Source: JAABTH01 sp964390725
Lineage (GTDB): Bacteria > Bacillota > Dethiobacteria > DTU022
Assembly: GCA_964390725.1 (NCBI GenBank)
Contig: CAYMIW010000003.1
Coordinates: 1-64,000 of the forward strand
Direction of reading: 5' to 3'
Length of the DNA stretch: 64,000 nt
This document shows, piece by piece, positions 27,297-35,097 of the stretch. The translations under genes were made by a program, and so were the position numbers. How positions within the stretch are numbered: position 1 is the first letter of the stretch; each line of letters starts with the position of its first letter. The notes below the pieces were generated by a model, which was given only the letters and a program-made list of their open reading frames with translations, made no database searches and was not told the origin of the DNA.

Positions 27297-27833
27297 ATGA
27301 AAAAGGCTTTGATACTTATAACTTTACTGGTTGTGGTTTTGATGCTGTCAGGCGGTTGTGGACAGAATACAGCTTCAGAAGTAGCGGAACATGATCAAGG
27401 GCACGAAGGTAGTGATGAGCACGGACATGAGCATGGCGAAGAATTATATGAATGGGGTGCTCTCTTTACCTTTGCTGAAGGAACATATTCAATGGATTTC
27501 CAGGAAAGCGGTGATCCATCAATGGGAGTAGTATTTTTACTTGATTCAGGGGATCGCGATTATAGTGATCACATGGCTTATCATATTTTTGAGTATGAAC
27601 TGGAAGAGGTGTCTGCCGGTGGTAGCTTTGAAGTGGTTCCTGAATTTGGTTATAACCTGATTCTTAAACCGCAGGGGACAACAGTGTCATTTGTTATAAC
27701 AGAGGCCGGTGATTACCTTGTTTATACGGAACATGTCCCGGATGAGTTCGACCTGGTAATCATTGATCAGGGCGGAATTGAACTTGAGCCGCGGGATGCC
27801 GTTGAATATGCAGAACACGATCACGATCATTAA
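27297..27833 (+). CDS. Histidine-rich lipoprotein in the cobalt-uptake cluster
   Basis: A 178-aa exported lipoprotein: a short basic/hydrophobic signal (MKKALILITLLVVVLML) ends in the lipobox SGGC, giving Cys22 as the predicted lipidated residue. Directly after it is a His/Glu/Asp-rich segment (HDQGHEGSDEHGHEHGEE, about residues 33-50), and the protein ends in EHDHDH. The middle part is a likely beta-rich domain I do not recognise. Placement between cbiO and cbiM strongly suggests an extracytoplasmic cobalt (or nickel) binding role, for example delivering metal to CbiM. That function is inference from composition and context. Good ribosome binding site (AGGAGG) before ATG 27297. Confidence 0.8.
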   Translation: MKKALILITLLVVVLMLSGGCGQNTASEVAEHDQGHEGSDEHGHEHGEELYEWGALFTFAEGTYSMDFQESGDPSMGVVFLLDSGDRDYSDHMAYHIFEYELEEVSAGGSFEVVPEFGYNLILKPQGTTVSFVITEAGDYLVYTEHVPDEFDLVIIDQGGIELEPRDAVEYAEHDHDH

Positions 27834-27862
27834 TTTTTTGCTGACGAAAGGATGAGGTGTTC

Positions 27863-28495
27863 ATGCATTTAGCCGATGGTGTTTTGAGCACGCCGGTAAT
27901 TATAACAACTGCAGCAGTTACGGCAGCAACGTTGGTTTATTCAGCTAAAGGTATTAAAGAAGAGGATGTTCCAAAAACAAGCCTGTTAGCCGGCGTATTT
28001 TTTGCTGTATCTCTGATCAGTATACCGGTTGGACCATCATCTATACATCCGCTATTTGCCGGGTTGCTGGGGGTGGTTTTAGGACGAAGAGCCCCGTTGG
28101 CCCTTTTTGTCGGACTGTTGTTACAGGCGCTCCTTTTCCAGCACGGCGGTTTAACAACCCTTGGGGCTAATACCCTGATGCTTTCTATTCCGGCTATCGT
28201 GGCCAGCGCATTATTTAATGTTTTCGGGAAAATAAATATATTTCTGAAAGGAGCTTTAATTGGCGGTATATCCGTAATGATTACAGTGGCTATCCTGGTC
28301 ATTTTACTGGCTCTGACAGATATACGCTTTGGGCAGGGTTCCTTATCTGTGATCAACATACTGGTTTTAGGACACCTGCCTCTGGTAGCTATTGAAGCTG
28401 CAGTAACCGGTTCTGCCTTACAGCTTATAGCCAGGGTGAAACCGGAAATGCTAAACAAAAAGAACACAGTTTTAATGATGGTCCTTCAAAGATAA
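27863..28495 (+). CDS. cbiM: Cobalt ECF transporter substrate-specific subunit CbiM
   Basis: A 210-aa integral membrane S-component that binds Co2+. I start at ATG 27863, five bases after GAGG, so that the protein begins Met-His-Leu-Ala-Asp-Gly: in the CbiM/NikM family the N-terminal Met1-His2 takes part in metal coordination, which argues against the GTG at 27857. Conserved histidines also occur in GPSSIHPLFAGLLG and in LLFQHGGLTTLGANTLML. About seven hydrophobic segments are visible. It belongs with cbiQ and cbiO upstream and a CbiL/NikL-like protein downstream. Confidence 0.94.
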   Translation: MHLADGVLSTPVIITTAAVTAATLVYSAKGIKEEDVPKTSLLAGVFFAVSLISIPVGPSSIHPLFAGLLGVVLGRRAPLALFVGLLLQALLFQHGGLTTLGANTLMLSIPAIVASALFNVFGKINIFLKGALIGGISVMITVAILVILLALTDIRFGQGSLSVINILVLGHLPLVAIEAAVTGSALQLIARVKPEMLNKKNTVLMMVLQR

Positions 28496-28513
28496 AACAG
28501 CCAGAATAGAATT

Positions 28514-28674
28514 TCCGGAAAGGTAACCGGTTTAACTCCTTTCGCCGGCAGGCCTGCTCCAGCCTGTAAGTCTTTCCGGACTACACGCCCTGTTATTCCC
28601 TTCCCGGCAGTCTGTAAGGATGTCGACTTTCCGGGAAGGGACAGGGCAAACTTAAACAGGGTTGCCGGGTTTTT
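28514..28674 (+). ncRNA. Candidate structured RNA or attenuator between cbiM and the next gene
   Basis: Three strong inverted repeats occur in 160 bases. TCCGGAAAG (28514-28522)/CTTTCCGGA (28572-28580) encloses CAGGC (28549-28553)/GCCTG (28562-28566). Then GCCCTGT (28587-28593) and CCCTTCCCGG (28598-28607) pair with CCGGGAAGGG (28631-28640) and ACAGGGC (28641-28647), 17 bp with a 4-nt bulge. A competing pair, CCCGGCA (28603-28609)/TGCCGGG (28663-28669), runs into TTTTT, giving a mutually exclusive terminator-like fold. No coding frame fits well. It may be a metal-sensing or other leader, or a small repeat element. Confidence 0.55.
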
Positions 28675-28716
28675 GAAAAAGGATGAATTGATTACTCTGT
28701 GAAGGGGAGAAGTCAA

Positions 28717-29139
28717 GTGGGTTTCCAAAAAATAAAAGCCACCTTCTTGCTGGTGCTACTGATAGCCATTTTACCCGCAGCACCGGTTTTAGCTCACCGG
28801 ATGATTATTGAAGAAGTGAGCGAAGGGGTGGTTAAAGTTGGATATGATGATGGCCGTTTTTCAAGACGGACAGAGGTTGTGATTTATGATCAACAGGGTA
28901 TGGAAATTGTCAGAGGTAGTTTGGACGACGATGGGATGTTTTACTTTCAGGCGAATAATGCCCTGCTGGTAGAAGCTGATGATGGTTTGGGCCATCGTGC
29001 GGAACTTGTTTTGGGTGAGTGTGCTCCTAAAGAGCTGCACCGTGGTCTGACAGTGGCCTTGGTGAGCACCGGTTTTATACTGATTGCTGTTTTATTTCAA
29101 TTTAGAGTGATTAAACGAAATGATAGTAAGGAGGAGTAG
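28717..29139 (+). CDS. CbiL/NikL-like accessory membrane protein of the cobalt transporter
   Basis: A 140-aa protein with an N-terminal signal or anchor (about residues 7-27, ending APVLAH), an extracytoplasmic beta-rich domain (about 28-105) and one C-terminal membrane helix (LTVALVSTGFILIAVLFQF), followed by a basic tail. This layout and the position after cbiM resemble the small accessory subunits CbiN or NikL that assist CbiM/NikM metal uptake. If signal cleavage follows VLA, the mature chain would start with His, a potential metal ligand. I start at GTG 28717 (six bases after GGGGAGA); GTG 28699 is also in frame. Assignment rests on topology and context, not on a recognised motif. Confidence 0.65.
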   Translation: MGFQKIKATFLLVLLIAILPAAPVLAHRMIIEEVSEGVVKVGYDDGRFSRRTEVVIYDQQGMEIVRGSLDDDGMFYFQANNALLVEADDGLGHRAELVLGECAPKELHRGLTVALVSTGFILIAVLFQFRVIKRNDSKEE

Positions 29140-29141
29140 AA

Positions 29142-29516
29142 TTGAAAACTGCCCTGATTGTTTTAGGCCATGGCAGCCGGGTGCCGGAGGCGACAGAAAC
29201 GCTGGCGGCTGTAACAGAGATGGTTCGAGTAAAGACTGACTATGACCTTGTTGCTTATGCATCACTGCAGTTCAGTGAGCCAGGACTGGAAAGCGTAGTT
29301 CACGGGCTGGCCAAGGCAGAAATGAAGCGGATTATGGTGGTACCTTTTTTAATTGCCACAGGACAGCACATGAAAGTAGATATCCCGGATGAGCTTGCCA
29401 ACCTGCGGGAAAAGTACCCCGGGATTGAGATGCGTTTAGGGAATCCTCTGGGGGCCGATTTCCGTCTCGCTGAGATATTAATTGAACGGGCACGTGAAAT
29501 GGAGAATTCAAATTGA
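29142..29516 (+). CDS. cbiX: Sirohydrochlorin cobaltochelatase, short CbiX
   Basis: Inserts Co2+ into sirohydrochlorin, the committed step of anaerobic cobalamin synthesis. At 124 aa it is the short single-domain form, expected to act as a dimer. The metal-binding/catalytic histidines are in VLGHGSRVPEA (His10) and in LIATGQHMKVDIP. The start is TTG 29142, about seven bases after AGGAGG. No C-terminal His-rich tail or iron-sulfur motif is present. Its stop overlaps the cbiC start codon (TTGA). Confidence 0.92.
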   Translation: MKTALIVLGHGSRVPEATETLAAVTEMVRVKTDYDLVAYASLQFSEPGLESVVHGLAKAEMKRIMVVPFLIATGQHMKVDIPDELANLREKYPGIEMRLGNPLGADFRLAEILIERAREMENSN

Positions 29517-30148
29517 AATCATTCATTACAGATCCGGCAGCTATTGAAGAAAAAAGCATGCAGATTATTGAAGCAGAAATGGCGGAAAAAGCGCAGAGTT
29601 TCAGTGAACCCGAGTTGGCAGTGGTGAAAAGGGTTATTCACACGACTGCTGATTTTGAATATGCCGATCTGATCAAATTTTCTCCGGGAGCGTTGGCAGC
29701 AGGTTTATTTGCGCTGACAGGTGAAAACAGCATAATCGTTTCCGATACGAACATGGTTATGTCGGGAATCAATAAGGGACTGCTGGCCTCATTTAATGGG
29801 GCAGCAATTTGCCTGGTCGCAGATAAAGAAACAAGGCAGCAAGCTTTTAATGAAGGGTTAACCCGTTCCATGGTCAATATTCGCCGTACTGTTAAGCAAT
29901 ATCCGGAAGCGATCTTTGCTATTGGTAACGCCCCCACTGCACTATACGAGCTTTTACGTTTAACCGAGGCAGGTGAAGCCTGTCCTTCCTTGATTATTGG
30001 TGTTCCTGTCGGTTTTGTTGAAGCTGCAGAATCGAAGGATGAGCTTCAGAAAAGCAGGGTGCCCAGCATTACAATCCGTGGTCGTAAAGGTGGCAGCACC
30101 GTTGCAGTTGCAATCATTAATGCCATGCTTAAACTGGCCAAGAGCTGA
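29513..30148 (+). CDS. cbiC: Cobalt-precorrin-8 methylmutase
   Basis: Moves the C11 methyl to C12, converting cobalt-precorrin-8 to cobyrinic acid. 211 aa, standard length. Family signature VKRVIHTTADFEYADLIKFS (about residues 43-62) contains the catalytic histidine, and the later AIGNAPTALYELLRL and IIGVPVGFVEAAESK segments are typical. The start TTG 29513 overlaps the cbiX stop as TTGA, implying translational coupling. It is encoded before the enzymes it follows biochemically. Confidence 0.96.
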   Translation: MKSFITDPAAIEEKSMQIIEAEMAEKAQSFSEPELAVVKRVIHTTADFEYADLIKFSPGALAAGLFALTGENSIIVSDTNMVMSGINKGLLASFNGAAICLVADKETRQQAFNEGLTRSMVNIRRTVKQYPEAIFAIGNAPTALYELLRLTEAGEACPSLIIGVPVGFVEAAESKDELQKSRVPSITIRGRKGGSTVAVAIINAMLKLAKS

Positions 30149-30163
30149 AGGTGGCAAGCTTTG

Positions 30164-31297
30164 GTGAATATGGGGTCTGAAGGGGAATGGCGCTACACTG
30201 TTAGCGGAGGGAAGCGGATACGACGTGGCTATACCACAGGCAGCTGTGCTGCAGGGGCAGCTAAAGCAGCGGTGGATATCCTTTTTAACAGAAAACCACT
30301 GCAAAAAGTAGAACTTGTTACTCCTTGTGGAATAACATTAAAACTGCCTCTGGAGAGTATAGAACAAGGAAATGGTTATGTTACCTGTGCTGTTCGTAAG
30401 GATGCCGGAGATGATCCCGATATAACCAACGGTATGCTGGTTTATGCCCGGGCTGTTAAAAACAGGGAAGTGGGCCTTCAGGTGAAGGCAGGTCGGGGGA
30501 TAGGCAGGGTAACGAAACCGGGCTTGCAGGTAGCTGTAGGGGATTCGGCAATTAATCCTGTACCGTTGCAGATGATCCGCGATGCAGCAGAGTCTGTGCT
30601 GCCTGCTGAAGCAGGAGTGGTAGTTGAAATTAGTATTCCTGGTGGTGAACGCCTGGCCCGTAAAACTATGAATGCCCGTCTCGGAATTATTGGAGGTCTT
30701 TCAATCCTCGGGACGAGTGGTCTGGTTGAACCTATGTCTGAACAGGCATTTGAAGATACCCTGGCCCTGGAGTTCAAAACGCTCAGGGCCGAATACAATG
30801 GGCCGGTGGTGATGGTTACCGGTAATTACGGGAGGACTCTGGCCCTGGAGCACTTCAATGTGCCTGTGAAAGCGGTAATAAAAATTGGAAATCTTGTTGG
30901 TTGCGCCCTGGATCGCTGCCGGGAACAGGGATTTAAGAAAATTTTACTGATCGGCCATATTGGAAAGCTGATTAAAGTAGCCGCTGGTATTTTCAATACT
31001 CATAGCAGGGTTGCCGATGCCCGTTTTGAATCCTTTGCTGCCCGCGCGGCCCTGCTCGGTGCCGGTCAGGATAAGATTACCTGTCTGCGGGAAGCGGTTA
31101 CCACGGAAGAAATGGTCGATATCCTGAGCGAACTTGGCGGTGAAGGTTACTTTGATCATTTGGCAGGTGAGATTAGTAGTAGGGCAATGGCTTACCTTTA
31201 TGATGAACCTGATATCGGAACGGTGCTCTTTAATTTTCGGCGGGGGTTACTGGGTATGGACCGTGAAGCAGAATTATTCCTGGAGGAATTGAGATGA
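30164..31297 (+). CDS. cbiD: Cobalt-precorrin-5B C1-methyltransferase
   Basis: Methylates C1 of cobalt-precorrin-5B in the anaerobic pathway. About 377 aa. The N-terminal RRGYTTGSCAAGAAKAA is the CbiD hallmark, and VGDSAINPVPLQMI, ETTI-type GTSGLVEPMSEQA and LLIGHIGKLIKVAAGIFNTH follow. Start is uncertain: TTG 30161, GTG 30164 and ATG 30170 are all in frame after AAGGTGG (30148-30154); GTG gives the best spacing. It overlaps cbiE by four bases. Confidence 0.95.
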   Translation: MNMGSEGEWRYTVSGGKRIRRGYTTGSCAAGAAKAAVDILFNRKPLQKVELVTPCGITLKLPLESIEQGNGYVTCAVRKDAGDDPDITNGMLVYARAVKNREVGLQVKAGRGIGRVTKPGLQVAVGDSAINPVPLQMIRDAAESVLPAEAGVVVEISIPGGERLARKTMNARLGIIGGLSILGTSGLVEPMSEQAFEDTLALEFKTLRAEYNGPVVMVTGNYGRTLALEHFNVPVKAVIKIGNLVGCALDRCREQGFKKILLIGHIGKLIKVAAGIFNTHSRVADARFESFAARAALLGAGQDKITCLREAVTTEEMVDILSELGGEGYFDHLAGEISSRAMAYLYDEPDIGTVLFNFRRGLLGMDREAELFLEELR

Positions 31298-31917
31298 ACA
31301 AGATTAAGGTGCTTGCTGTGGGACCAGGGTCGCCCGATTATATGCCACCATTAATCATGGAGCAAGCGCGACAGTGCGATCTACTGGTTGGCGGGCAGAG
31401 AAATTTGAAACTTTTTAATATCCCGGGGCAGGAGAAAGTTGAAATAAAAGGCAAATTGGGGTCAATATTAAAATTAATCGGTGAAAAAGCAGCCTCGAAT
31501 CAGGTGGGAGTTCTGGTTTCCGGTGATGCAGGTATCTTTAGTATTTTACCTCGTCTTGTAGAAGCTTTTGGGCGACAAACCCTTGATATTTATCCTGGAA
31601 TTAGTTCAGTCCAGTATATGTTCGCCCGCCTGGGATTCACCTGGCAGGGTGCTTGTTTGCTGAGCCTGCATGGTCGGGATCTTGATGATTTACCAGGTTT
31701 GGTTGTTTCTGAAAATAAAATGGCGCTTTTTACCGATCGCAGGAATAGCCCCTCTGTTGTTTGCCGCGCTCTTGCAGAAGCAGGTCTGAAAAATAAGAAG
31801 GTTTACATAGGTGAAGATCTATCTTATCCGGAAGAAAAAATAAGCTGCGGTAAACCTGAAGATTTCTTTGAATTCAGGGGTTCTGATCTTAACCTGGTGG
31901 TGATCGTTGATGAATAA
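31294..31917 (+). CDS. cbiE: Cobalt-precorrin-7 C5-methyltransferase
   Basis: SAM-dependent methylation at C5. 207 aa, matching the stand-alone CbiE form. The tetrapyrrole methylase N-terminus reads VLAVGPGSPDYMPPLIMEQA, VLVSGDAGIFSILPRLV is the SAM-binding loop region and IYPGISSVQYMFARLG is the conserved substrate loop. It starts at ATG 31294 within an ATGA-type overlap with cbiD and ends inside the first codons of cbiT. The partner CbiT (C15 methylation/decarboxylation) is a separate gene here, not a CobL-type fusion. Confidence 0.95.
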   Translation: MNKIKVLAVGPGSPDYMPPLIMEQARQCDLLVGGQRNLKLFNIPGQEKVEIKGKLGSILKLIGEKAASNQVGVLVSGDAGIFSILPRLVEAFGRQTLDIYPGISSVQYMFARLGFTWQGACLLSLHGRDLDDLPGLVVSENKMALFTDRRNSPSVVCRALAEAGLKNKKVYIGEDLSYPEEKISCGKPEDFFEFRGSDLNLVVIVDE

Positions 31918-32509
31918 ATTTCAAAATATGGTTGTACCCGGTCTTCCGGATGGATTATTTTTAAGAGGCAATATTCCGCTTTCGAAAGAAGAAATTCGTT
32001 GCCTTACTCTTTCTAAGCTGCGTTTGATTGAAGTAAGCAGGGTTCTTGATATTGGTGCCGGTAGCGGGGGCTTAAGCATAGAGTGTGCCAGGCTGCTGAA
32101 GGGAGGGCAGGTGTGGGCTGTTGAGCGCGACCCGGAGGCGCTGGCGCTAATAAGATCCAACTGCCGCCGTTTTGCTGTCGATAATGTTGAAGTGATTGAA
32201 GGGGAAGCACCTGCTGTCCTGGAGGGACTTGAGAATTATGACCGGATTGTGATCGGGGGCAGCGGTGGGAAAATGGGTGACATTATTGCCAGAGCGGCAG
32301 AGCTGCTTGTACCGGCAGGAATTATTGTTATTAACTGTATTTTAATGGAGAGCTTATTTACCGCTTTACACTGCTTGAAGGAAGAAAGTTTTCAGGATAT
32401 TCAGTATCTGCAGGTGGTAATAAATCGTTCAAAAACAATGGGTGGCGGAACTTTTCTACAGCCCTTAAACCCGATATTTATTATATCAGCCGCGAAAGGA
32501 GCAGATTAA
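31910..32509 (+). CDS. cbiT: Cobalt-precorrin-6B C15-methyltransferase (decarboxylating)
   Basis: Class I SAM methyltransferase that methylates C15 and decarboxylates the C12 acetate. From ATG 31910 it has 199 aa. GLPDGLFLRGNIPLSKEEIR is the typical CbiT N-terminal substrate region, and VLDIGAGSGGLSIECA is motif I of the Rossmann SAM site. IVIGGSGGKMGDII and the C-terminal GGGTFLQPLNPIFIIS complete the family pattern. TTG 31907 is also in frame. It overlaps cbiE by 8 bases, and its stop is TAATG with cbiL. Confidence 0.95.
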   Translation: MNKFQNMVVPGLPDGLFLRGNIPLSKEEIRCLTLSKLRLIEVSRVLDIGAGSGGLSIECARLLKGGQVWAVERDPEALALIRSNCRRFAVDNVEVIEGEAPAVLEGLENYDRIVIGGSGGKMGDIIARAAELLVPAGIIVINCILMESLFTALHCLKEESFQDIQYLQVVINRSKTMGGGTFLQPLNPIFIISAAKGAD

Positions 32510-33216
32510 TGCAGGGCAAATTTTTTGGAATTGGGGTAGGCCCCGGTGATCCCGAACTACTTACTTACAAGGCGGTTCGCTTGTTGAGAGAAGTTGATGT
32601 GGTTGCTGTTCCCGTTGCCGGGCCGGACAAAAAAAGCACAGCTTACAGGATTGCCGAGCGCTTCATTGGTGACAAATGCCGGGTGCTGGAAATTGATTTC
32701 CCCATGACCCATGACCGAATAAAACTGGAAAAGGCCTGGGAAGCAGGGAGGCAGGTAATAAGAGCGACCCTGAACAGGGGTGAGTCGGTAGCTTTTCTGA
32801 CCCTGGGCGATCCTATGCTCTACAGTACTTATATTTATCTCTTTCATCACCTTCAGCAGGATGGTTGTCCTGTGTTCACAGTGCCCGGTGTCAACTCCTT
32901 CAGTGCGGCAGCGGCTGCGGCTGGAATTCCGCTAACCTTTGGCGATGAAAAAATGGCTATTCTGCCTGGCACTGCAGCTATGGAAATAAGCGAGGAAGAG
33001 TTGGCCGGGTTTCAAACTTATATTATTTTTAAAGTAGCCAACTGTTATAGCCAGGTAGTAGAAACCCTGGAACGTGTCGGCCTCCTCAGGGGCAGTGTTC
33101 TGGTAATCAATTGCGGGCAGCCGGGAGAACGAATCGTGAATGATTTAAAGTCAGTATTGGGAGATAAGTTATCTTATTTTTCATTGATAATTTCACGGAA
33201 GGAGCCGGTTCTATAA
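32509..33216 (+). CDS. cbiL: Cobalt-precorrin-2 C20-methyltransferase
   Basis: First corrin-ring methyltransferase after cobalt insertion. 235 aa. Tetrapyrrole methylase blocks: FGIGVGPGDPELLTYKAVRL at the N-terminus, VAFLTLGDPMLYSTYIYL (SAM loop) and TVPGVNSFSAAAAAAGIPL. The LGDPMLYSTY form of the second motif separates CbiL from CbiF/CbiH paralogs in this operon. Its ATG shares a base with the cbiT stop and its stop shares a base with the cbiF ATG. Not to be confused with the NikL-type transporter subunit sometimes also called CbiL. Confidence 0.95.
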   Translation: MQGKFFGIGVGPGDPELLTYKAVRLLREVDVVAVPVAGPDKKSTAYRIAERFIGDKCRVLEIDFPMTHDRIKLEKAWEAGRQVIRATLNRGESVAFLTLGDPMLYSTYIYLFHHLQQDGCPVFTVPGVNSFSAAAAAAGIPLTFGDEKMAILPGTAAMEISEEELAGFQTYIIFKVANCYSQVVETLERVGLLRGSVLVINCGQPGERIVNDLKSVLGDKLSYFSLIISRKEPVL

Positions 33217-33974
33217 TGAAACCAATCTATTTTGTGGGGGCAGGGCCAGGAGATCCCGAACTTATTACTTTAAAAGGAGCCCGGTTGCTAAGTGAAGCAG
33301 ATCTTGTGATCTATGCCGGATCACTGGTTAACAGGGAAGTCCTCGCTCGGGTGAAAAAGGGGTGCATCCTTTGCGACAGTGCTGTTATGGACCTGCAGGA
33401 GATCTGTACCAAAATGATCAAGTTTGCCAGGGATGGCAAAACAGTTATTCGTCTGCACAGCGGGGACCCTTCCATCTATGGGGCACTGCGCGAACAGATG
33501 GAAGTGATAGATGAAGCGGGGATTGGCTACCTGATGGTTCCCGGTGTCAGCTCTTTTGCTGCTGCTGCGGCAGCAGTAGGCAAGGAGTATACCCTGCCGG
33601 AAATTTCTCAGACAATAATTTTAACCCGTATTGCCGGTCGTACCCCGGTCCCCCACACGCAGGACCTGGGCCGCCTCGCCGGTCATAACGCTAGTATGGC
33701 TATCTTTTTAAGCGTTGCCATGATTGAGAAAGTTGTGGAAGAGCTGCGGGTGGGTTACAGTGATGATACACCTGTTGCCGTGGTTTATAAGGCATCCTGG
33801 CCCCAGGAAAAAGTTATTGAAGGAACGATTGCTGATATTGCGGAAAAAGTACTGACTGCCAACCTCAAACTCAGTGCCTTGATCCTGGTTGGTCCCTTTT
33901 TAAGCGATCCGATCAGCCGTTCAAAGCTCTATGATGCATCTTTTACACACGGCTGCCGGGAGGGCAAACAGTGA
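33216..33974 (+). CDS. cbiF: Cobalt-precorrin-4 C11-methyltransferase
   Basis: SAM-dependent C11 methylation. 252 aa. Motifs FVGAGPGDPELITLKGARLL, VIYAGSLVN (typical of CbiF/CobM), VIRLHSGDPSIYGALREQM and VPGVSSFAAAAAAVG. ILTRIAGRTPVP is a further CobM/CbiF signature. Overlaps cbiL by one base and cbiG by four bases. Confidence 0.96.
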   Translation: MKPIYFVGAGPGDPELITLKGARLLSEADLVIYAGSLVNREVLARVKKGCILCDSAVMDLQEICTKMIKFARDGKTVIRLHSGDPSIYGALREQMEVIDEAGIGYLMVPGVSSFAAAAAAVGKEYTLPEISQTIILTRIAGRTPVPHTQDLGRLAGHNASMAIFLSVAMIEKVVEELRVGYSDDTPVAVVYKASWPQEKVIEGTIADIAEKVLTANLKLSALILVGPFLSDPISRSKLYDASFTHGCREGKQ

Positions 33975-35053
33975 AAACAGCAATAATTGCAGTAAGCCGC
34001 AGGGGAATTAAAGTCGCCGCTATTTTAAAAGAACTATATCCGGAAGCTGATATTTTTGTCCCTTCCCGTTTCTTACCTGGGGGAAAAGAACTGAATAAAC
34101 TCTTCCCCCTCAGTGACAACTTCTGCGAAGCCCTCGCGCCCCTATTCTCCAAATACCACCTGCTAGCTTTTATATCTGCTGCTGCAATAGCGGTGCGGGC
34201 AATCGCCCCTTGCCTAAAAAGCAAGGATAAAGACCCCGCAGTTGTGGCAATCGATGAGCAGGCTCGCTTTGTAATCAGCCTTCTATCCGGCCACCTCGGT
34301 GGGGCCAATGCAGAAACTGAAAAAATTGCCCATCTTCTTAGTGCCCAGTCGGTGATTACTACGGCAACGGACAATCGGGGGATAACTGCTTTTGACGAAA
34401 TGGCTCGCCGTTTAGGCTGGCAGATTGATAATCTTGCGGAACTAAAAAAAATTAGCGCTGCCCTGCTTGAGGAACGGGAGGTTTATTTATATAGTGAAAG
34501 GTCATTTAATTACCCATTGATGGGAAAAATTATTGCTGTAAGAGAGGCAGATCAACTTCAAGATGCTTCTAACGGCTGTGTCCTCATCACCAGCCGGTTG
34601 AGTCTGTTGCCTGAACTGCCTCAAGGTGTCCCCTGCTTAATGATCAGGCCTCGATCTATTGCCGCAGGGGTCGGCTGCCGCAGGGGTATGGCGGTGGAAG
34701 CTATTATAGCCGCAATTGAACAGTGCTTCAAAGCTGCCAGTCGCTCAGTAAGCTCGCTCGCCTGCCTGGCGACAGGAGAGTTTAAAGCTGATGAAGATGG
34801 GCTTTGCCAGGCAGCGGATTATTTCAGGGTTCCCTTAAAAATATTTGCCCGTCCGGAGATTGCCGGTGCTCTTGAAGATTGCATATTATCAGATTTCGTG
34901 GAACAACAGGTGGGGGTGGGGGCAGTTGCTGAGCCCTGCGCCAGGCTGGCCAGCGGTAGTGGGGAAATCATAATGTCTACCCGAAGAGAGAAAGGAATTA
35001 CTCTGGCCCTGGCGGAAGTCAGGCAGCTTCCCTTCAACTGGCAGAATAAATAA
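33971..35053 (+). CDS. cbiG: Cobalt-precorrin-5A hydrolase
   Basis: Opens the delta-lactone of cobalt-precorrin-5A and releases the C20 fragment as acetaldehyde. 360 aa. An N-terminal domain with LLAFISAAAIAVRAIAP and the conserved VVAIDEQARFVISLLSGHLG (GG-A-N next) is followed by the linker and the C-terminal CobE-like domain, which has AAGVGCRRGMAVEAIIAAIE and SLACLATGEFKADEDGL. The GHLGGAN loop is a CbiG hallmark. It ends 44 bases before cbiH. Confidence 0.95.
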   Translation: MKTAIIAVSRRGIKVAAILKELYPEADIFVPSRFLPGGKELNKLFPLSDNFCEALAPLFSKYHLLAFISAAAIAVRAIAPCLKSKDKDPAVVAIDEQARFVISLLSGHLGGANAETEKIAHLLSAQSVITTATDNRGITAFDEMARRLGWQIDNLAELKKISAALLEEREVYLYSERSFNYPLMGKIIAVREADQLQDASNGCVLITSRLSLLPELPQGVPCLMIRPRSIAAGVGCRRGMAVEAIIAAIEQCFKAASRSVSSLACLATGEFKADEDGLCQAADYFRVPLKIFARPEIAGALEDCILSDFVEQQVGVGAVAEPCARLASGSGEIIMSTRREKGITLALAEVRQLPFNWQNK

Positions 35054-35097
35054 TCGAACTATTAAACCAATCGTTGTTGCATAAGGAGAAAGCCTTA

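Noticed and set aside
27937..28467. A 176-codon open frame antisense to cbiM
   Set aside because: cbiM is unmistakable on the other strand; the antisense frame has a low-complexity composition and no ribosome binding site that I could see.
28514..28674. Naming the structured element a second cobalamin or a NiCo riboswitch
   Set aside because: It lacks the B12 box and the other cobalamin landmarks, and I could not match the NiCo consensus; only the folding is supported.
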